Source: Streptomyces sp. DG1A-41 (GTDB taxonomy: Bacteria; Actinomycetota; Actinomycetes; Streptomycetales; Streptomycetaceae). From it: 64,000 bases of DNA. The notes beneath the pieces were generated by a model. It was not told where the DNA came from. It did no database searches and saw only the letters and a list, made by a program, of their open reading frames with translations. Below, in pieces: positions 25,500 through 34,149 of the stretch (position 1 is the first letter of the stretch; each line of letters opens with the position of its first letter). The stretch is taken from contig NZ_CP146350.1 in the NCBI RefSeq assembly GCF_037055355.1, forward strand, positions 3,061,001-3,125,000. The letters run 5' to 3'. The translations under genes were made by a program, and so were the position numbers.

Positions 25500-27008
25500 A
25501 TGACCTCGCAGCCGAGTCTCAACACGACAGGAAACGAACGCGGGCCCGAAGACCCCGGCGGCAGCCCCGGGCTCCAGGCCGGGCTCAAGAACCGGCATCT
25601 GTCGATGATCGCCATCGGTGGTGTCATCGGGGCGGGCCTGTTCGTCGGTTCCAGCTCCGGTATCGCCACCGCGGGGCCCGGCATCCTGCTGTCGTACGCC
25701 CTCGTCGGCACGCTCGTCGTGCTGGTGATGCGGATGCTCGGTGAGATGTCGGCGGCCAACCCGACCTCGGGTTCCTTCTCCGCGCACGCCGACCGGGCAC
25801 TCGGGCCCTGGGCCGGTTTCTCCATCGGCTGGCTGTACTGGTTCTTCTGGGTGGTCGTGCTGGCGGTCGAGGCGACCGCCGGTGCCGTGATCCTGGAGGG
25901 CTGGATACCGGCCGTGCCGCAGTGGGCCTGGGCCCTGATCGTGATGGTCGTGCTGACCGCCACCAACCTCGTCTCCGTCGGGTCGTACGGCGAGTTCGAG
26001 TTCTGGTTCGCCGGGATCAAGGTGGTCGCGATCACCGCGTTCATCGTCATCGGCGGGCTCGCCGTGTTCGGGCTGCTGCCCGGCGTCGACAGCGAGCAGG
26101 CCGGGCTGAGCAACCTCACCGAGCACGGCGGCTTCCTGCCCCACGGTGCCGGCGCCATCCTCACCGGTGTGCTCCTGGTCGTCTTCTCCTTCATGGGCAG
26201 CGAGATCGCCACCCTGGCCGCCGGTGAGTCCGAGAACCCGCAGCAGGCCGTCACCAAGGCCACCAACAGCATCATCTGGCGCGTCGCCGTCTTCTACCTC
26301 GGCTCGATCTTCGTCGTGGTGTCCCTGCTGCCGTGGGACAGCAAGTCCATCACCGACGACGGCTCCTACGTCGCCGCGCTCGACTCCCTCGGCATTCCGC
26401 ACGCCGGTCAGATCATGAACTTCATCGTGCTGACCTCGGTGCTGTCCTGTCTCAACTCCGGCCTCTACACGGCCTCCCGCATGGCCTTCTCGCTCGGCCA
26501 GCGCGGCGACGCGCCGAAGTCCTTCGCCCGCACGACCGCCAACGGCGTGCCGCGGACGGCGATCCTCGCATCCGTCGCGTTCGGGTTCGTCGCCGTCTTC
26601 TTCAACTACAAGTTCCCGGACTCCGTCTTCCTGTTCCTGGTGAACTCCAGTGGTGCGGTCGCCCTCTTCGTGTGGCTGGTGATCTGCTTCTCGCAGCTGC
26701 GCATGCGGAAGATCATCAAGGCCGAGGCGCCGGAGAAGCTCGTCGTGAAGATGTGGCTGTACCCGTACCTGACCTGGGCGACGGCCGCGCTGATCGTGTT
26801 CATCCTCGGTTACATGCTCACCGACACCGAGCACGACGGGCGCCAGACCATATCGCTGTCGCTGCTCGTCGCGGCGCTCGTCCTCGTCGTCGCCTTCGTC
26901 AAGGAGAAGGCCGGTGGGCGGCGGGCCGCCGCCGACGCCGCGCAGGCGGAGACGCAGACGCAGACGCAGACGCAGGACGACAGCCGGGATGAGGTCTCGG
27001 CCGGCTGA
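25500..27008 (+). CDS. amino-acid permease (APC superfamily, GABA/basic amino-acid type)
   Basis: A 502-residue transporter with twelve hydrophobic helices of the amino-acid/polyamine/organocation superfamily. The family opening [23 protein letters not shown] and [18 protein letters not shown] are clear; such permeases exchange or symport GABA, proline or similar amino acids with protons. ATG 25500 (MTSQPSLNTTG) is chosen because AAAGGA stands ten bases before it, and the upstream open frame reads as non-protein. The C-terminus ends in a Thr-Gln repeat coded by four GACGCAG-type units. A close relative lies at 31074. A long terminator follows. Confidence 0.9.
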   Translation: MTSQPSLNTTGNERGPEDPGGSPGLQAGLKNRHLSMIAIGGVIGAGLFVGSSSGIATAGPGILLSYALVGTLVVLVMRMLGEMSAANPTSGSFSAHADRALGPWAGFSIGWLYWFFWVVVLAVEATAGAVILEGWIPAVPQWAWALIVMVVLTATNLVSVGSYGEFEFWFAGIKVVAITAFIVIGGLAVFGLLPGVDSEQAGLSNLTEHGGFLPHGAGAILTGVLLVVFSFMGSEIATLAAGESENPQQAVTKATNSIIWRVAVFYLGSIFVVVSLLPWDSKSITDDGSYVAALDSLGIPHAGQIMNFIVLTSVLSCLNSGLYTASRMAFSLGQRGDAPKSFARTTANGVPRTAILASVAFGFVAVFFNYKFPDSVFLFLVNSSGAVALFVWLVICFSQLRMRKIIKAEAPEKLVVKMWLYPYLTWATAALIVFILGYMLTDTEHDGRQTISLSLLVAALVLVVAFVKEKAGGRRAAADAAQAETQTQTQTQDDSRDEVSAG

Positions 27009-27040
27009 CCCTTCCGGCGCTTGCCGTTCGTGGTGAACGG

Positions 27041-27086
27041 GGGCCTGCGGTGCGTGTACTTCCCGTACGCGCGCCGCAGGCCCTTT
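27041..27086. terminator. bidirectional terminator between permease and kinase genes
   Basis: GGGCCTGCGG (27041-27050) pairs perfectly with CCGCAGGCCC (27074-27083), and the inner GCGTGTAC/GTACGCGC pairs with one G-U, giving an 18-bp stem with a short loop and TTT. It sits between convergent genes ending at 27008 and 27097. Confidence 0.8.
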
Positions 27087-27096
27087 CCGTTGCCGC

Positions 27097-29097
27097 CTAC
27101 AGCACCCTGAAGCTGTCCCTGACCTTCTCGTACGTGCGGAGGGCTTCCGGTTCGATGCCGGAGTCGTACCAGGTGTTGATCTGGTACGACGTGCCGTCCA
27201 CGTTGAAGCCGAGCAGGCGGGCGTGCCAGTGGACGCCCCGCAGCGTGAACGTGTACTCCCAGACCACCGCCGGGTGGCCGCGGAACGTCGTCTCCGCCAG
27301 GCGGATCTTGCGGTAGTCCTGGCCCTGGTGCGCGTTGCGCTCCGATGTCTGCCAGGTCTCCAGCAGGTCGCCGCGGGCCAGGGACGACTTGCCGACCAGT
27401 TCCTGCGTGCCGTCCGGGGAGGTGTAGTGCACCTCCGCGCCCGTCTTCACGTCCCGCCGCCAGCCCTCGGGCGTCGCCCAGGCGAATCCTCCGGCCTCCC
27501 GGTGCGCGCCCGGCGGCAGGCTCTGCGGCCTGGACGTGCCGTCGACGGTGGCTGAGGGCGTGGAGTCGGGGGTGGGGTCAGTGGTGGTGTCTGAGGTGGC
27601 TTCTGGGGTGGCGTCCGTGGTGGGTGGCGCGGAGGCCGTGGCGCCCGCTCGGGGGGCGTCGTCGCCCGGTGAACCGGATGGCGTCGCCAGCACGATTCCT
27701 ACGACGGCGCCGGCCGTCGCGACCATGGCTGCCGCGGCGGCGAGCATCGTACGGCGGTGTCCGGCGCGGGGGCGGGCCGCGGCCGGTGCGGCGGGGCCTG
27801 GGAGTTCGCCCGGCGGCATCGCGGTGGGTGCCGGGGTGGAGTGGGGGCGGTACTCCGTCGCCGCCTGTGCTCGGGTGAGGGAGACGGGGCTCGGGCGGTG
27901 GGTGGGAGCGGTCGTGGTGGGGGTGACGGCGGGGCTTGGCGAACGGGCCGTGTTCCGTTGTGCCGTCCCCTTGGTGGGGGTGGGGGCGGGGTGTTCGTCC
28001 GGCCCGGGTTGCTCGTGCGGCTCCGGTTGCTCGTGCGGCTCGGGTTTCAGGCCGGGCACGGGTTCGGGCTGTCGGTCCGGCACCGCGACGGGTTCCTGGG
28101 CAGGCGCCCGGTCCGACACCGGTTCCGGCGACTCCCTTGCCGCCCGCTCCCGCTGTTCCCGACGCGCACCCACCGGCACCGTAGGCGTCGGCGCCGGGAA
28201 CGCCACCGGTTCCAGGGCCGCTTCCAGTTCCTCAAGGCCGGGGCGGACCGATGGGTCCTTTTCCAGCAGGGACGTCAGGATGCCGCGCAACGGACCGGAC
28301 GCGACGGGGAGTTCGGGTTCGTCGTACAGGACCGCGTGCAAGGTCGCCAGCGTGGTGTCACGGGCGAAGGGAGAACGGCCGCCCAGGGCCGCGCAGAGGG
28401 TCGCGCCGAGGGACCAGACGTCGGACGGCGGGCCCTGCGGGCGGCCGGAGATGCGCTCGGGGGCCATGTAGTCGGGCGAGCCGACCAGCATCCCGACCAT
28501 GGTGAGCGCCTTGGCGTCCTGGATCGCGGCGATACCGAAGTCCGTGAGCACCACACGCCGTTCGCGTCCCGATCCGGCCGGACCGTTCCCGTTCCCTCCC
28601 CCGTTCTCGTTCCCGTTCCCGCTCCTGTTCTCGTCCTCCACCAGCACGTTGCCCGGCTTGATGTCGCGGTGCAGTACTCCCCTCAGATGGACCTGCCGTA
28701 GCGCCGCGACCAGACCGAGCCCGATTCGGGCCGTATCGCAGGGGCTCAGTGGGCCCTCTTCCGCGAGGATCCGTTCGAGGGAGCGGCCCGCGACCAACTC
28801 CATCACGATCCACAGGCGTTCGCCTTCGTCGACCACGTCGTAGACCCGTACGACGTTGGGGTGGTCGATCCGGGCCGTGGCCCTGGCCTCGCGCAGGGTG
28901 CGTTCGCGGCGCGTCCTGCTGTCCTCCGCGCCGAGGCCGTCGATACGCATTTCCTTGACGGCGACCTGCCGGTCGAGCATTTCGTCGGCGGCTCGCCACA
29001 CCCGCCCCATTCCCCCCTGGCCAATACTTTCGACCAGCCGATAGCGCCCCGTCACCAATATCCCTGGAACACCGCCGATGTTCGCATTCCCCGGCAA
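27097..29097 (-). CDS. transmembrane Ser/Thr protein kinase (PknB-like)
   Basis: A 666-residue Hanks-type kinase. It has P-loop G26-QGGMG, lysine K48 (VAVKEM), HRDIKPGN at 143-150 with D145, DFG at 186-188, and an activation loop ending SPDYMAPE. Residues 155-180, between HRD and DFG, are an unusual Asn/Gly-rich insertion. Residues 320-460 form a Pro-rich juxtamembrane linker, a helix lies near 470-490, and about 150 external residues follow that lack PASTA repeats (RPQSLPPGAHREAGGF... to DSFRVL). The TTG at 29097 is chosen because GGAGGGGG lies nine bases before it; an in-frame GTG at 29055 would skip MPGNANIGG. The target proteins are unknown. Confidence 0.88.
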   Translation of the reverse strand: MPGNANIGGVPGILVTGRYRLVESIGQGGMGRVWRAADEMLDRQVAVKEMRIDGLGAEDSRTRRERTLREARATARIDHPNVVRVYDVVDEGERLWIVMELVAGRSLERILAEEGPLSPCDTARIGLGLVAALRQVHLRGVLHRDIKPGNVLVEDENRSGNGNENGGGNGNGPAGSGRERRVVLTDFGIAAIQDAKALTMVGMLVGSPDYMAPERISGRPQGPPSDVWSLGATLCAALGGRSPFARDTTLATLHAVLYDEPELPVASGPLRGILTSLLEKDPSVRPGLEELEAALEPVAFPAPTPTVPVGARREQRERAARESPEPVSDRAPAQEPVAVPDRQPEPVPGLKPEPHEQPEPHEQPGPDEHPAPTPTKGTAQRNTARSPSPAVTPTTTAPTHRPSPVSLTRAQAATEYRPHSTPAPTAMPPGELPGPAAPAAARPRAGHRRTMLAAAAAMVATAGAVVGIVLATPSGSPGDDAPRAGATASAPPTTDATPEATSDTTTDPTPDSTPSATVDGTSRPQSLPPGAHREAGGFAWATPEGWRRDVKTGAEVHYTSPDGTQELVGKSSLARGDLLETWQTSERNAHQGQDYRKIRLAETTFRGHPAVVWEYTFTLRGVHWHARLLGFNVDGTSYQINTWYDSGIEPEALRTYEKVRDSFRVL

Positions 29098-29283
29098 TCC
29101 GCTGCACCCCCTCCACGACGCCGCGACCGTCTCCAGTGAAACACAACGGTCACACTTCGCGCCTCACCAGGATAGTGCCGGGAAATCATGTGGTAGCTCT
29201 TTCAGTACTGCGAATTCACGCGCAGTACAGGGAAGTCCAAGGGCAGCCCAAGGGCGGTCCAGGGGGACGCAAGGGGGGCGAAG

Positions 29284-30024
29284 ATGAGTTCTCGTCGCAC
29301 GGCGGCGGTCGCGGGAGCGCTGGTCGCGGCATCTTTCTCGGCGGTGGTGATCCTTTCCGGAACGGCCGGCGCGGAAGACGAAGGGCCCGCAAGCAGCAAG
29401 GGCGGAAAGGCCGTTGACGAGGCACCGGCGGGGGTGAAGCTGACCACGCTGCTGCCCGGGAAGATCTCCGTCGACAACGGCTCCGAAAAGACAGCGCTCA
29501 CCGCCACGGTGAAGAACGATGGAAACAGGGACAGCGGGAAGATCCAGCTTTTGGTCGTCGGTTTCGACGGGCTCACCGTCAAGAACGTCCAGGGGTGTTC
29601 CCCGATAGCCGAGGACAAACTTCCGAAGGGTTCGAACAGCGGTTTCAGCTGTCCCATCGACAATCTAGCGGCCGGTAAGTCCAGGTCGTACGCCGTCGAC
29701 GCGGCGTACGACCTGGGCAAGACCGGGAAGATCTGCCTGCCCGTCCAGGCGAGCGACGGGAAGAAGACGTTCTGGCAGCAGGGCCCGGTGCCGTTCGGCA
29801 CGACCAATCCGTCGCCGGACGCACCGGCGACGCCCCTGCTGCTCGGCACCGACAACGAGCCGGTCTCCCCCGGCAAGCCGGACTCCCCGGGCGGCAAGGA
29901 ACTGCCGAAGACCGGTCCGGCGCGTGATCTGCTGCCGCTGGGCGCGGCCGGCGCGTCGCTGCTCGCGGCGGGCGCGGCCGGGACGTGGTGGTCCCGGCGG
30001 CGGCCGGCACGGCAGAAGGCCTGA
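29284..30024 (+). CDS. secreted LPxTG-type cell-wall protein
   Basis: A 246-residue exported protein. MSSRRTAAVAGALVAASFSA is a classical signal peptide with likely cleavage after AGA. The mature part, about residues 45-170, looks beta-rich with two Cys (QGCSPI ... GFSCPI) that could form a disulphide. The tail PGGKELPKTGPARD contains LPKTG, followed by a hydrophobic helix and RRRPARQKA, the usual sortase-anchoring arrangement. AAGGGGGG precedes ATG 29284. The function of the domain is unknown. It stands alone between the kinase (divergent) and the biotin transporter gene (convergent). Confidence 0.85.
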   Translation: MSSRRTAAVAGALVAASFSAVVILSGTAGAEDEGPASSKGGKAVDEAPAGVKLTTLLPGKISVDNGSEKTALTATVKNDGNRDSGKIQLLVVGFDGLTVKNVQGCSPIAEDKLPKGSNSGFSCPIDNLAAGKSRSYAVDAAYDLGKTGKICLPVQASDGKKTFWQQGPVPFGTTNPSPDAPATPLLLGTDNEPVSPGKPDSPGGKELPKTGPARDLLPLGAAGASLLAAGAAGTWWSRRRPARQKA

Positions 30025-30052
30025 ACCGGCCTTCGTGCCATGACACACGAGG

Positions 30053-30090
30053 GGCTCCCCGGGCCTGAGGGAAGGTGCGCCCGGGGAGCC
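30053..30090. terminator. hairpin terminator between surface-protein and bioY genes
   Basis: GGCTCCCCGGGC (30053-30064) pairs perfectly with GCCCGGGGAGCC (30079-30090) across a 14-base loop, with no strong T tract. It lies between two convergent genes. Confidence 0.65.
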
Positions 30091-30109
30091 TCTGGCGGGA
30101 AACGACGGG

Positions 30110-30604
30110 TCAGCGCTTGTCGGCGAACTTCCACGCCGTCGGCAGCAGCCCCATCGCCAGCGCCGCCTTCAGCGCGTCGCCGATCAGGAACGGCGTGAGG
30201 CCGGCCGCGATCGCGGCGGTGGCGGACATGCCGGTGGCGAGGGCCAGGTAGGGCACGCCGAGGGCGTAGATGATCGCCTCGCCCACCAGCATCGTGCCCG
30301 CCATGCGCAGCATCGACCGGTCGGCGCCGCGGCGGGCCAGGGCGCCCACCACCGTGGAGGCGAGGATCATCCCGAGGATGTAGCCGAAGGAGGGGGCGAC
30401 GCCGGAGGCGCCGCTCGCGAACCACGGCATACCGGCGAGGCCCGCCACGGCGTACAGCGCCAGTGAGAGGAAACCGCGGCCGGCGCCGAGGGCGGTTCCG
30501 ACGAGCAGCGCGGCGAAGGTCTGGCCGGTCACCGGCACCGGTGAGCCGGGCACGGGCACGGCGATCTGCGCGGCGAGGCCGGTGAGCGCGGCTCCGCCGA
30601 GCAC
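30110..30604 (-). CDS. bioY: biotin transporter BioY, apparently frameshifted at its N-terminus
   Basis: A 164-residue frame covering nearly all of BioY, the substrate-binding S component of a biotin ECF transporter, with about six membrane helices: LVGTALGAGRGFLSLALYAVAGLAGMPWF, FGYILGMILAS and LTPFLIGDALKAALAMG. The expected N-terminus lies upstream in another frame: ATG 30692 gives MSTAAATSTRTGQVLADLLPAS. An extra C at about 30626 then shifts the frame before RVRDAALVLGGAAL. Starting at GTG 30604 removes only the tail before helix 1, but that GTG has no clear ribosome site. The gene is therefore either a recent pseudogene, or it uses the internal GTG, or the sequence has a one-base error. 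No bioMN is nearby. Confidence 0.65.
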   Translation of the reverse strand: MLGGAALTGLAAQIAVPVPGSPVPVTGQTFAALLVGTALGAGRGFLSLALYAVAGLAGMPWFASGASGVAPSFGYILGMILASTVVGALARRGADRSMLRMAGTMLVGEAIIYALGVPYLALATGMSATAAIAAGLTPFLIGDALKAALAMGLLPTAWKFADKR

Positions 30605-30692
30605 GAGGGCCGCGTCCCGGACACGGAGAGGCCGGCAGCAGGTCGGCGAGGACCTGCCCGGTGCGGGTGGATGTGGCGGCAGCGGTGCTCAT

Positions 30693-31073
30693 GGGGACTC
30701 CGCGAGGGTGAGGGCCGGTTCGGGACACGGTGACGCTATCCCAGCGCGCTCGCCCGGATCACCGTCAGCGCTCGACAAAGGCGCGATCGCGCGCTTGGTT
30801 GGCTTCGGACAAAGGGCGGGGACACACCGGGCACGAAGTGATGCCGGTCACGGGGGTGGCGAGGCTTCGATCACGCGGCGGGCGGGCAGGCGGACTGTAG
30901 GGTTTCGCCAAATCACCGTATGGACAGGTGTCAACCCTCCGCTTCCGGACCCTCACAGCACGCGTTCCGGGCGTCCGCATGTTGGACGGCCCTCCCCGCG
31001 AGGCGGAGAGACCGCCCAGACTGGCGGCGTTTTTGCCCTCTCCCGCCTCTCACGCATTGGACGAGCCGCGCCC
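30693..31073. other. divergent intergenic region between bioY and amino-acid permease
   Basis: No gene is supported. A TTGACA facing bioY occurs at 30931-30936 on the minus strand, but without a well-spaced -10. TAGGGT at 30897-30902 on the plus strand is a possible -10 for the permease, but lacks a clear -35. No biotin operator was recognised. Confidence 0.35.
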
Positions 31074-32456
31074 ATGCCCAGCAGCACCACCACCGGGACG
31101 CCGCCCAGCACGGACGACGTCTCCCTCTCCCACGGCCTGAAGCAGCGCCACCTGTCGATGATCGCCCTCGGCGGGGTGATCGGCGCCGGTCTGTTCGTCG
31201 GCTCCGGCGCGGGCATCGCCGCGGCCGGTCCGTCGATCGTGGTCGCCTACGCCCTCTCCGGTCTCCTCGTGATGCTGGTGATGCGGATGCTGGGCGAGAT
31301 GTCGGCCGCGTATCCGTCGTCGGGCTCCTTCTCCGCGCACGCCGAGCGGGCGATCGGCCCCTGGGCGGGCTTCACCGCGGGCTGGTCCTTCTGGGTCCTG
31401 CTCTGCACGGCCGTCGGCCTGGAGGGCATCGGTGCCGCGAAGATCGTCAGCGGCTGGCTGCCGGGCACGCCGGAGTGGGCGTGGGTGGCGCTGTTCATGG
31501 TCGTCTTCTGCGGCACGAACCTCGCGGCCGTGAAGAACTTCGGCGAGTTCGAGTTCTGGTTCGCGGCCCTGAAGGTCGGCGCGATCACCCTGTTCCTGGC
31601 GCTGGGCACCCTGGCGATCCTCGGGATCCTGCCGGGTACGGACTCCCCCGGCGCCTCGCATCTCACCGACTTCCTCCCCAACGGCGGCGAGGGCCTGGTC
31701 ATCGGACTGCTCGCCTCGATCTTCGCCTACGGCGGGCTGGAGACGGTCACCATCGCGGCGGCCGAGTCGGAGAACCCCGTCAAGGGCGTGGCGAGCGCGG
31801 TCCGTACGGCGATGTGGCGTATCGCGCTGTTCTACGTCGGCTCGATGGCCGTCATCGTCACGCTGGTACCGTGGGACTCCAAGGAGGTCGTCGAGAAGGG
31901 CCCGTACGTCGCCGCCCTCGACGAACTCGGCATCCCGGGCGCCGGCCAGCTGATGAACGTCGTCGTCCTGGTGGCCCTGCTGTCCGCCATGAACGCCAAC
32001 ATCTACGGCGCCTCGCGCATCGCCTACTCGCTGGTGGACCGCGACCAGGGCCCGAAGGTGCTGGGCCGGGTCTTTGGCGGGGTCCCGCGGATCGCCGTTC
32101 TCGCCTCCTCCGTCTTCGGTTTCCTGTGCGTGCTGCTGAGCTACTGGCGGCCGAACGACGTCTTCTCCTGGCTGCTGAACATGATCGGCGCGGTGATCCT
32201 GGTCGTCTGGATCTTCATCGCCGTCTCGCAACTGCGGCTGCGGCGACGCCTGGAGCGGGAGACGCCGGAGAAGCTGGTCGTGCGGATGTGGGCCTTCCCG
32301 TGGCTGACCTGGGTCGCGCTGGCGGGGATGGCGGGCATCTTCGTCCTGATGGCACGGGAGCCGGACACGCGGGTGCAGTTGTACTCGACGGGCGGGATGA
32401 CGCTGTTCCTGGCCGCCGTCGGGTACGCCTGGCAGAGGGCGCGCGCCAGGCAGTAG
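31074..32456 (+). CDS. amino-acid permease (APC superfamily), paralogue of the gene at 25500
   Basis: A 460-residue, twelve-helix transporter starting [15 protein letters not shown] at ATG 31074, with GGACGAG eight bases upstream. The core closely resembles the permease at 25500-27008: [62 protein letters not shown] and [18 protein letters not shown]. It is likely a proton-coupled amino-acid importer of the same group. It lacks the Thr-Gln tail. The two copies lie about 4 kb apart with the same orientation. A terminator and the sodF promoter follow. Confidence 0.9.
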   Translation: MPSSTTTGTPPSTDDVSLSHGLKQRHLSMIALGGVIGAGLFVGSGAGIAAAGPSIVVAYALSGLLVMLVMRMLGEMSAAYPSSGSFSAHAERAIGPWAGFTAGWSFWVLLCTAVGLEGIGAAKIVSGWLPGTPEWAWVALFMVVFCGTNLAAVKNFGEFEFWFAALKVGAITLFLALGTLAILGILPGTDSPGASHLTDFLPNGGEGLVIGLLASIFAYGGLETVTIAAAESENPVKGVASAVRTAMWRIALFYVGSMAVIVTLVPWDSKEVVEKGPYVAALDELGIPGAGQLMNVVVLVALLSAMNANIYGASRIAYSLVDRDQGPKVLGRVFGGVPRIAVLASSVFGFLCVLLSYWRPNDVFSWLLNMIGAVILVVWIFIAVSQLRLRRRLERETPEKLVVRMWAFPWLTWVALAGMAGIFVLMAREPDTRVQLYSTGGMTLFLAAVGYAWQRARARQ

Positions 32457-32478
32457 TTCCTGCCGGCTCCGGCACCGA

Positions 32479-32505
32479 GGCCCCCGCGACACGCGGGGGC
32501 CTTTT
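32479..32505 (+). terminator. intrinsic terminator after the permease gene
   Basis: A perfect 10-bp stem GGCCCCCGCG/CGCGGGGGCC with loop ACA is followed at once by TTTT. It isolates the permease from the sodF promoter 30 bases on. Confidence 0.9.
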
Positions 32506-32534
32506 CGTGTGCCCTGGGCACCCACCCCACCGTC

Positions 32535-32563
32535 TTGCTGCTAGCGTGCAGTTGCAAGACTAT
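32535..32563 (+). promoter_or_regulatory. candidate sodF promoter
   Basis: TTGCTG (32535-32540) and GACTAT (32558-32563) are 17 bases apart, a good fit to the main vegetative promoter. Transcription would start near 32570, about 24 bases before the ATG. Confidence 0.6.
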
Positions 32564-32568
32564 TGCAA
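32552..32568 (+). promoter_or_regulatory. Nur box (nickel-responsive repressor site)
   Basis: TTGCAA-GACTA-TTGCAA matches the Streptomyces Nur consensus of TTGCAA half-sites separated by five bases. It covers the proposed -10. In S. coelicolor nickel-loaded Nur represses sodF so that the nickel enzyme SodN is used instead; the same control is expected here. Confidence 0.85.
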
Positions 32569-32593
32569 TAAGAGGTTCGGAGGGTTCCCCGCC

Positions 32594-33241
32594 ATGCCCG
32601 TGTACACGTTGCCTGACCTGCCGTACGACTACTCCGCGCTCGCTCCCGTGATCAGCCCCGAAATCATCGAACTGCACCACGACAAGCACCACGCGGCCTA
32701 TGTCAAAGGCGCCAACGACACGCTGGAGCAGCTTGCCCAGGCGCGGGACAAGGAGACGTGGGGGTCGATCAACGGGCTGGAGAAGAACCTGGCCTTCCAC
32801 CTGTCCGGGCACATCCTGCACAGCATCTACTGGCAGAACATGACCGGCCCGAAGGACGGCGGTGGTGAGCCGCTGGCGCAGGACGGTGTGGGCGAACTCG
32901 CGGACGCGATCACCGAGTCGTTCGGGTCGTTCGCCCACTTCAAGGCGCAGCTGTCCAAGGCCGCCGCGACCACCCAGGGTTCGGGCTGGGGCGTGCTCGC
33001 CTACGAGCCGCTGAGCGGGCGGCTGATCGTCGAGCAGGTCTACGACCACCAGGGCAACGTCGGCCAGGGCTCGACGCCGATCCTCGTCTTCGACGCCTGG
33101 GAGCACGCCTTCTACCTCCAGTACCGGAACCAGAAGGTCGACTTCATCGAGGCGATGTGGCAGGTCGTCAACTGGCAGGACGTCGCCCGGCGTTACGAGG
33201 CCGCCAAGTCGCGCGCGGACGTGCTGCTGCTGGCGCCCTGA
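32594..33241 (+). CDS. sodF: iron-type superoxide dismutase
   Basis: A 215-residue cytosolic Fe/Mn-family superoxide dismutase that converts superoxide to hydrogen peroxide and oxygen. The four metal ligands are in place: His in [12 protein letters not shown], His in [13 protein letters not shown], and Asp and His in [16 protein letters not shown] 32594 gives [18 protein letters not shown], with GGAGGG upstream. The Nur box in the promoter identifies it as the sodF type, expressed when nickel is scarce. A strong terminator follows. Iron rather than manganese is inferred from the regulation and family. Confidence 0.95.
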   Translation: MPVYTLPDLPYDYSALAPVISPEIIELHHDKHHAAYVKGANDTLEQLAQARDKETWGSINGLEKNLAFHLSGHILHSIYWQNMTGPKDGGGEPLAQDGVGELADAITESFGSFAHFKAQLSKAAATTQGSGWGVLAYEPLSGRLIVEQVYDHQGNVGQGSTPILVFDAWEHAFYLQYRNQKVDFIEAMWQVVNWQDVARRYEAAKSRADVLLLAP

Positions 33242-33315
33242 CGACGGCGCGCCGTCGAGTCGTCCTGCCTCGTGATCGTCTTCTCACCCTTCACGAACGG
33301 CAGGCGGAATGAAGG

Positions 33316-33348
33316 AAGCCCCCGCGAGGACGTGACTCGCGGGGGCTT
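33316..33348. terminator. bidirectional terminator after sodF
   Basis: AAGCCCCCGCGAG (33316-33328) and CTCGCGGGGGCTT (33336-33348) form a perfect 13-bp stem with a 7-base loop, between convergent sodF and methyltransferase genes. Confidence 0.9.
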
Positions 33349-33360
33349 TCCGTGCCTGCG

Positions 33361-34137
33361 CTACGGCTTGCGGCCCAGGCCGCCGTGCTGGCCGATCGGT
33401 TCCGTCGGAGCGCCCGGCTCGGGGTGCCACAGGGGTACCGAGACCACGCCCGGCTCCACCATCTCCAGGCCCTCGAAGAAGGCCTCGATCTGCTCGACCG
33501 GCCGCAGGTGGTACGGGACCGCGCCGGTCTCGTTGTAGGCGTCCTGGGCCTGTTCGTAGGCCGGGTCGGTGCCGCGGGAGCCCTCGTTGAGGGAGAGGTA
33601 GCTGCCCGAGGGCAGGCCGGCCAGGAGGCGGCGGACGAGGTCGCGGGCCTCGTCGTAGTCGGCCACGTGGCCCAGGATGCCGCTGAGGATCAGGGCCGTG
33701 GGGCGGGTCAGGTCGAGTGTCTTGCCGGCGGCCTCGATGATGCGCTCGGGCTCGTGGAGGTTGATGGGCTCGTACGCCGTCGCGCCCTCGGGCGTGGAGG
33801 TGAGCAGGGCGCGGGCGTGTGCGAGGACGAGCGGGTCGTTGTCGACGTAGACGATCCGCGACTCGGGAGCGAGACGCTGGGCCACCTCATGGGTGTTGTC
33901 GACGGTCGGCAGGCCGGTGCCGACGTCGAGGAACTGCCGTACGCCGGTTCCCTGGAGGAGGTGGCGGATGCTGCGGCCGAGGAAGGCGCGGCTGCTGCGG
34001 GCGATGGTGACGATGCCGGGGAACACGGCGGTGTAGGCGTCACCGGCCGCCTCGTCCACCGGGTAGTTGTCCTTGCCGCCCAGCCAGTAGTTCCAGATCC
34101 GGGCCGAGTGCGGCACCGAGGTGTCGATCTGCGTCAT
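33361..34137 (-). CDS. SAM-dependent methyltransferase, DUF574 family
   Basis: A 258-residue protein of the large streptomycete DUF574 (Methyltransf_19) group. It begins MTQIDTSVPHSARIWNYWLGGKDNYPVDE, the family signature. FLDVGTGLPTVDNTHEVAQ is the SAM-binding glycine loop, and VYVDNDPLVLAHARALL holds the acidic residue contacting the ribose. Length is standard. Streptomyces genomes carry many such genes, often near regulatory cassettes; substrates are mostly unknown. It is 12 bases downstream of the histidine phosphatase gene on the same strand, so the two may be cotranscribed. Confidence 0.88.
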   Translation of the reverse strand: MTQIDTSVPHSARIWNYWLGGKDNYPVDEAAGDAYTAVFPGIVTIARSSRAFLGRSIRHLLQGTGVRQFLDVGTGLPTVDNTHEVAQRLAPESRIVYVDNDPLVLAHARALLTSTPEGATAYEPINLHEPERIIEAAGKTLDLTRPTALILSGILGHVADYDEARDLVRRLLAGLPSGSYLSLNEGSRGTDPAYEQAQDAYNETGAVPYHLRPVEQIEAFFEGLEMVEPGVVSVPLWHPEPGAPTEPIGQHGGLGRKP

Positions 34138-34149
34138 GCGCCCATGGTG

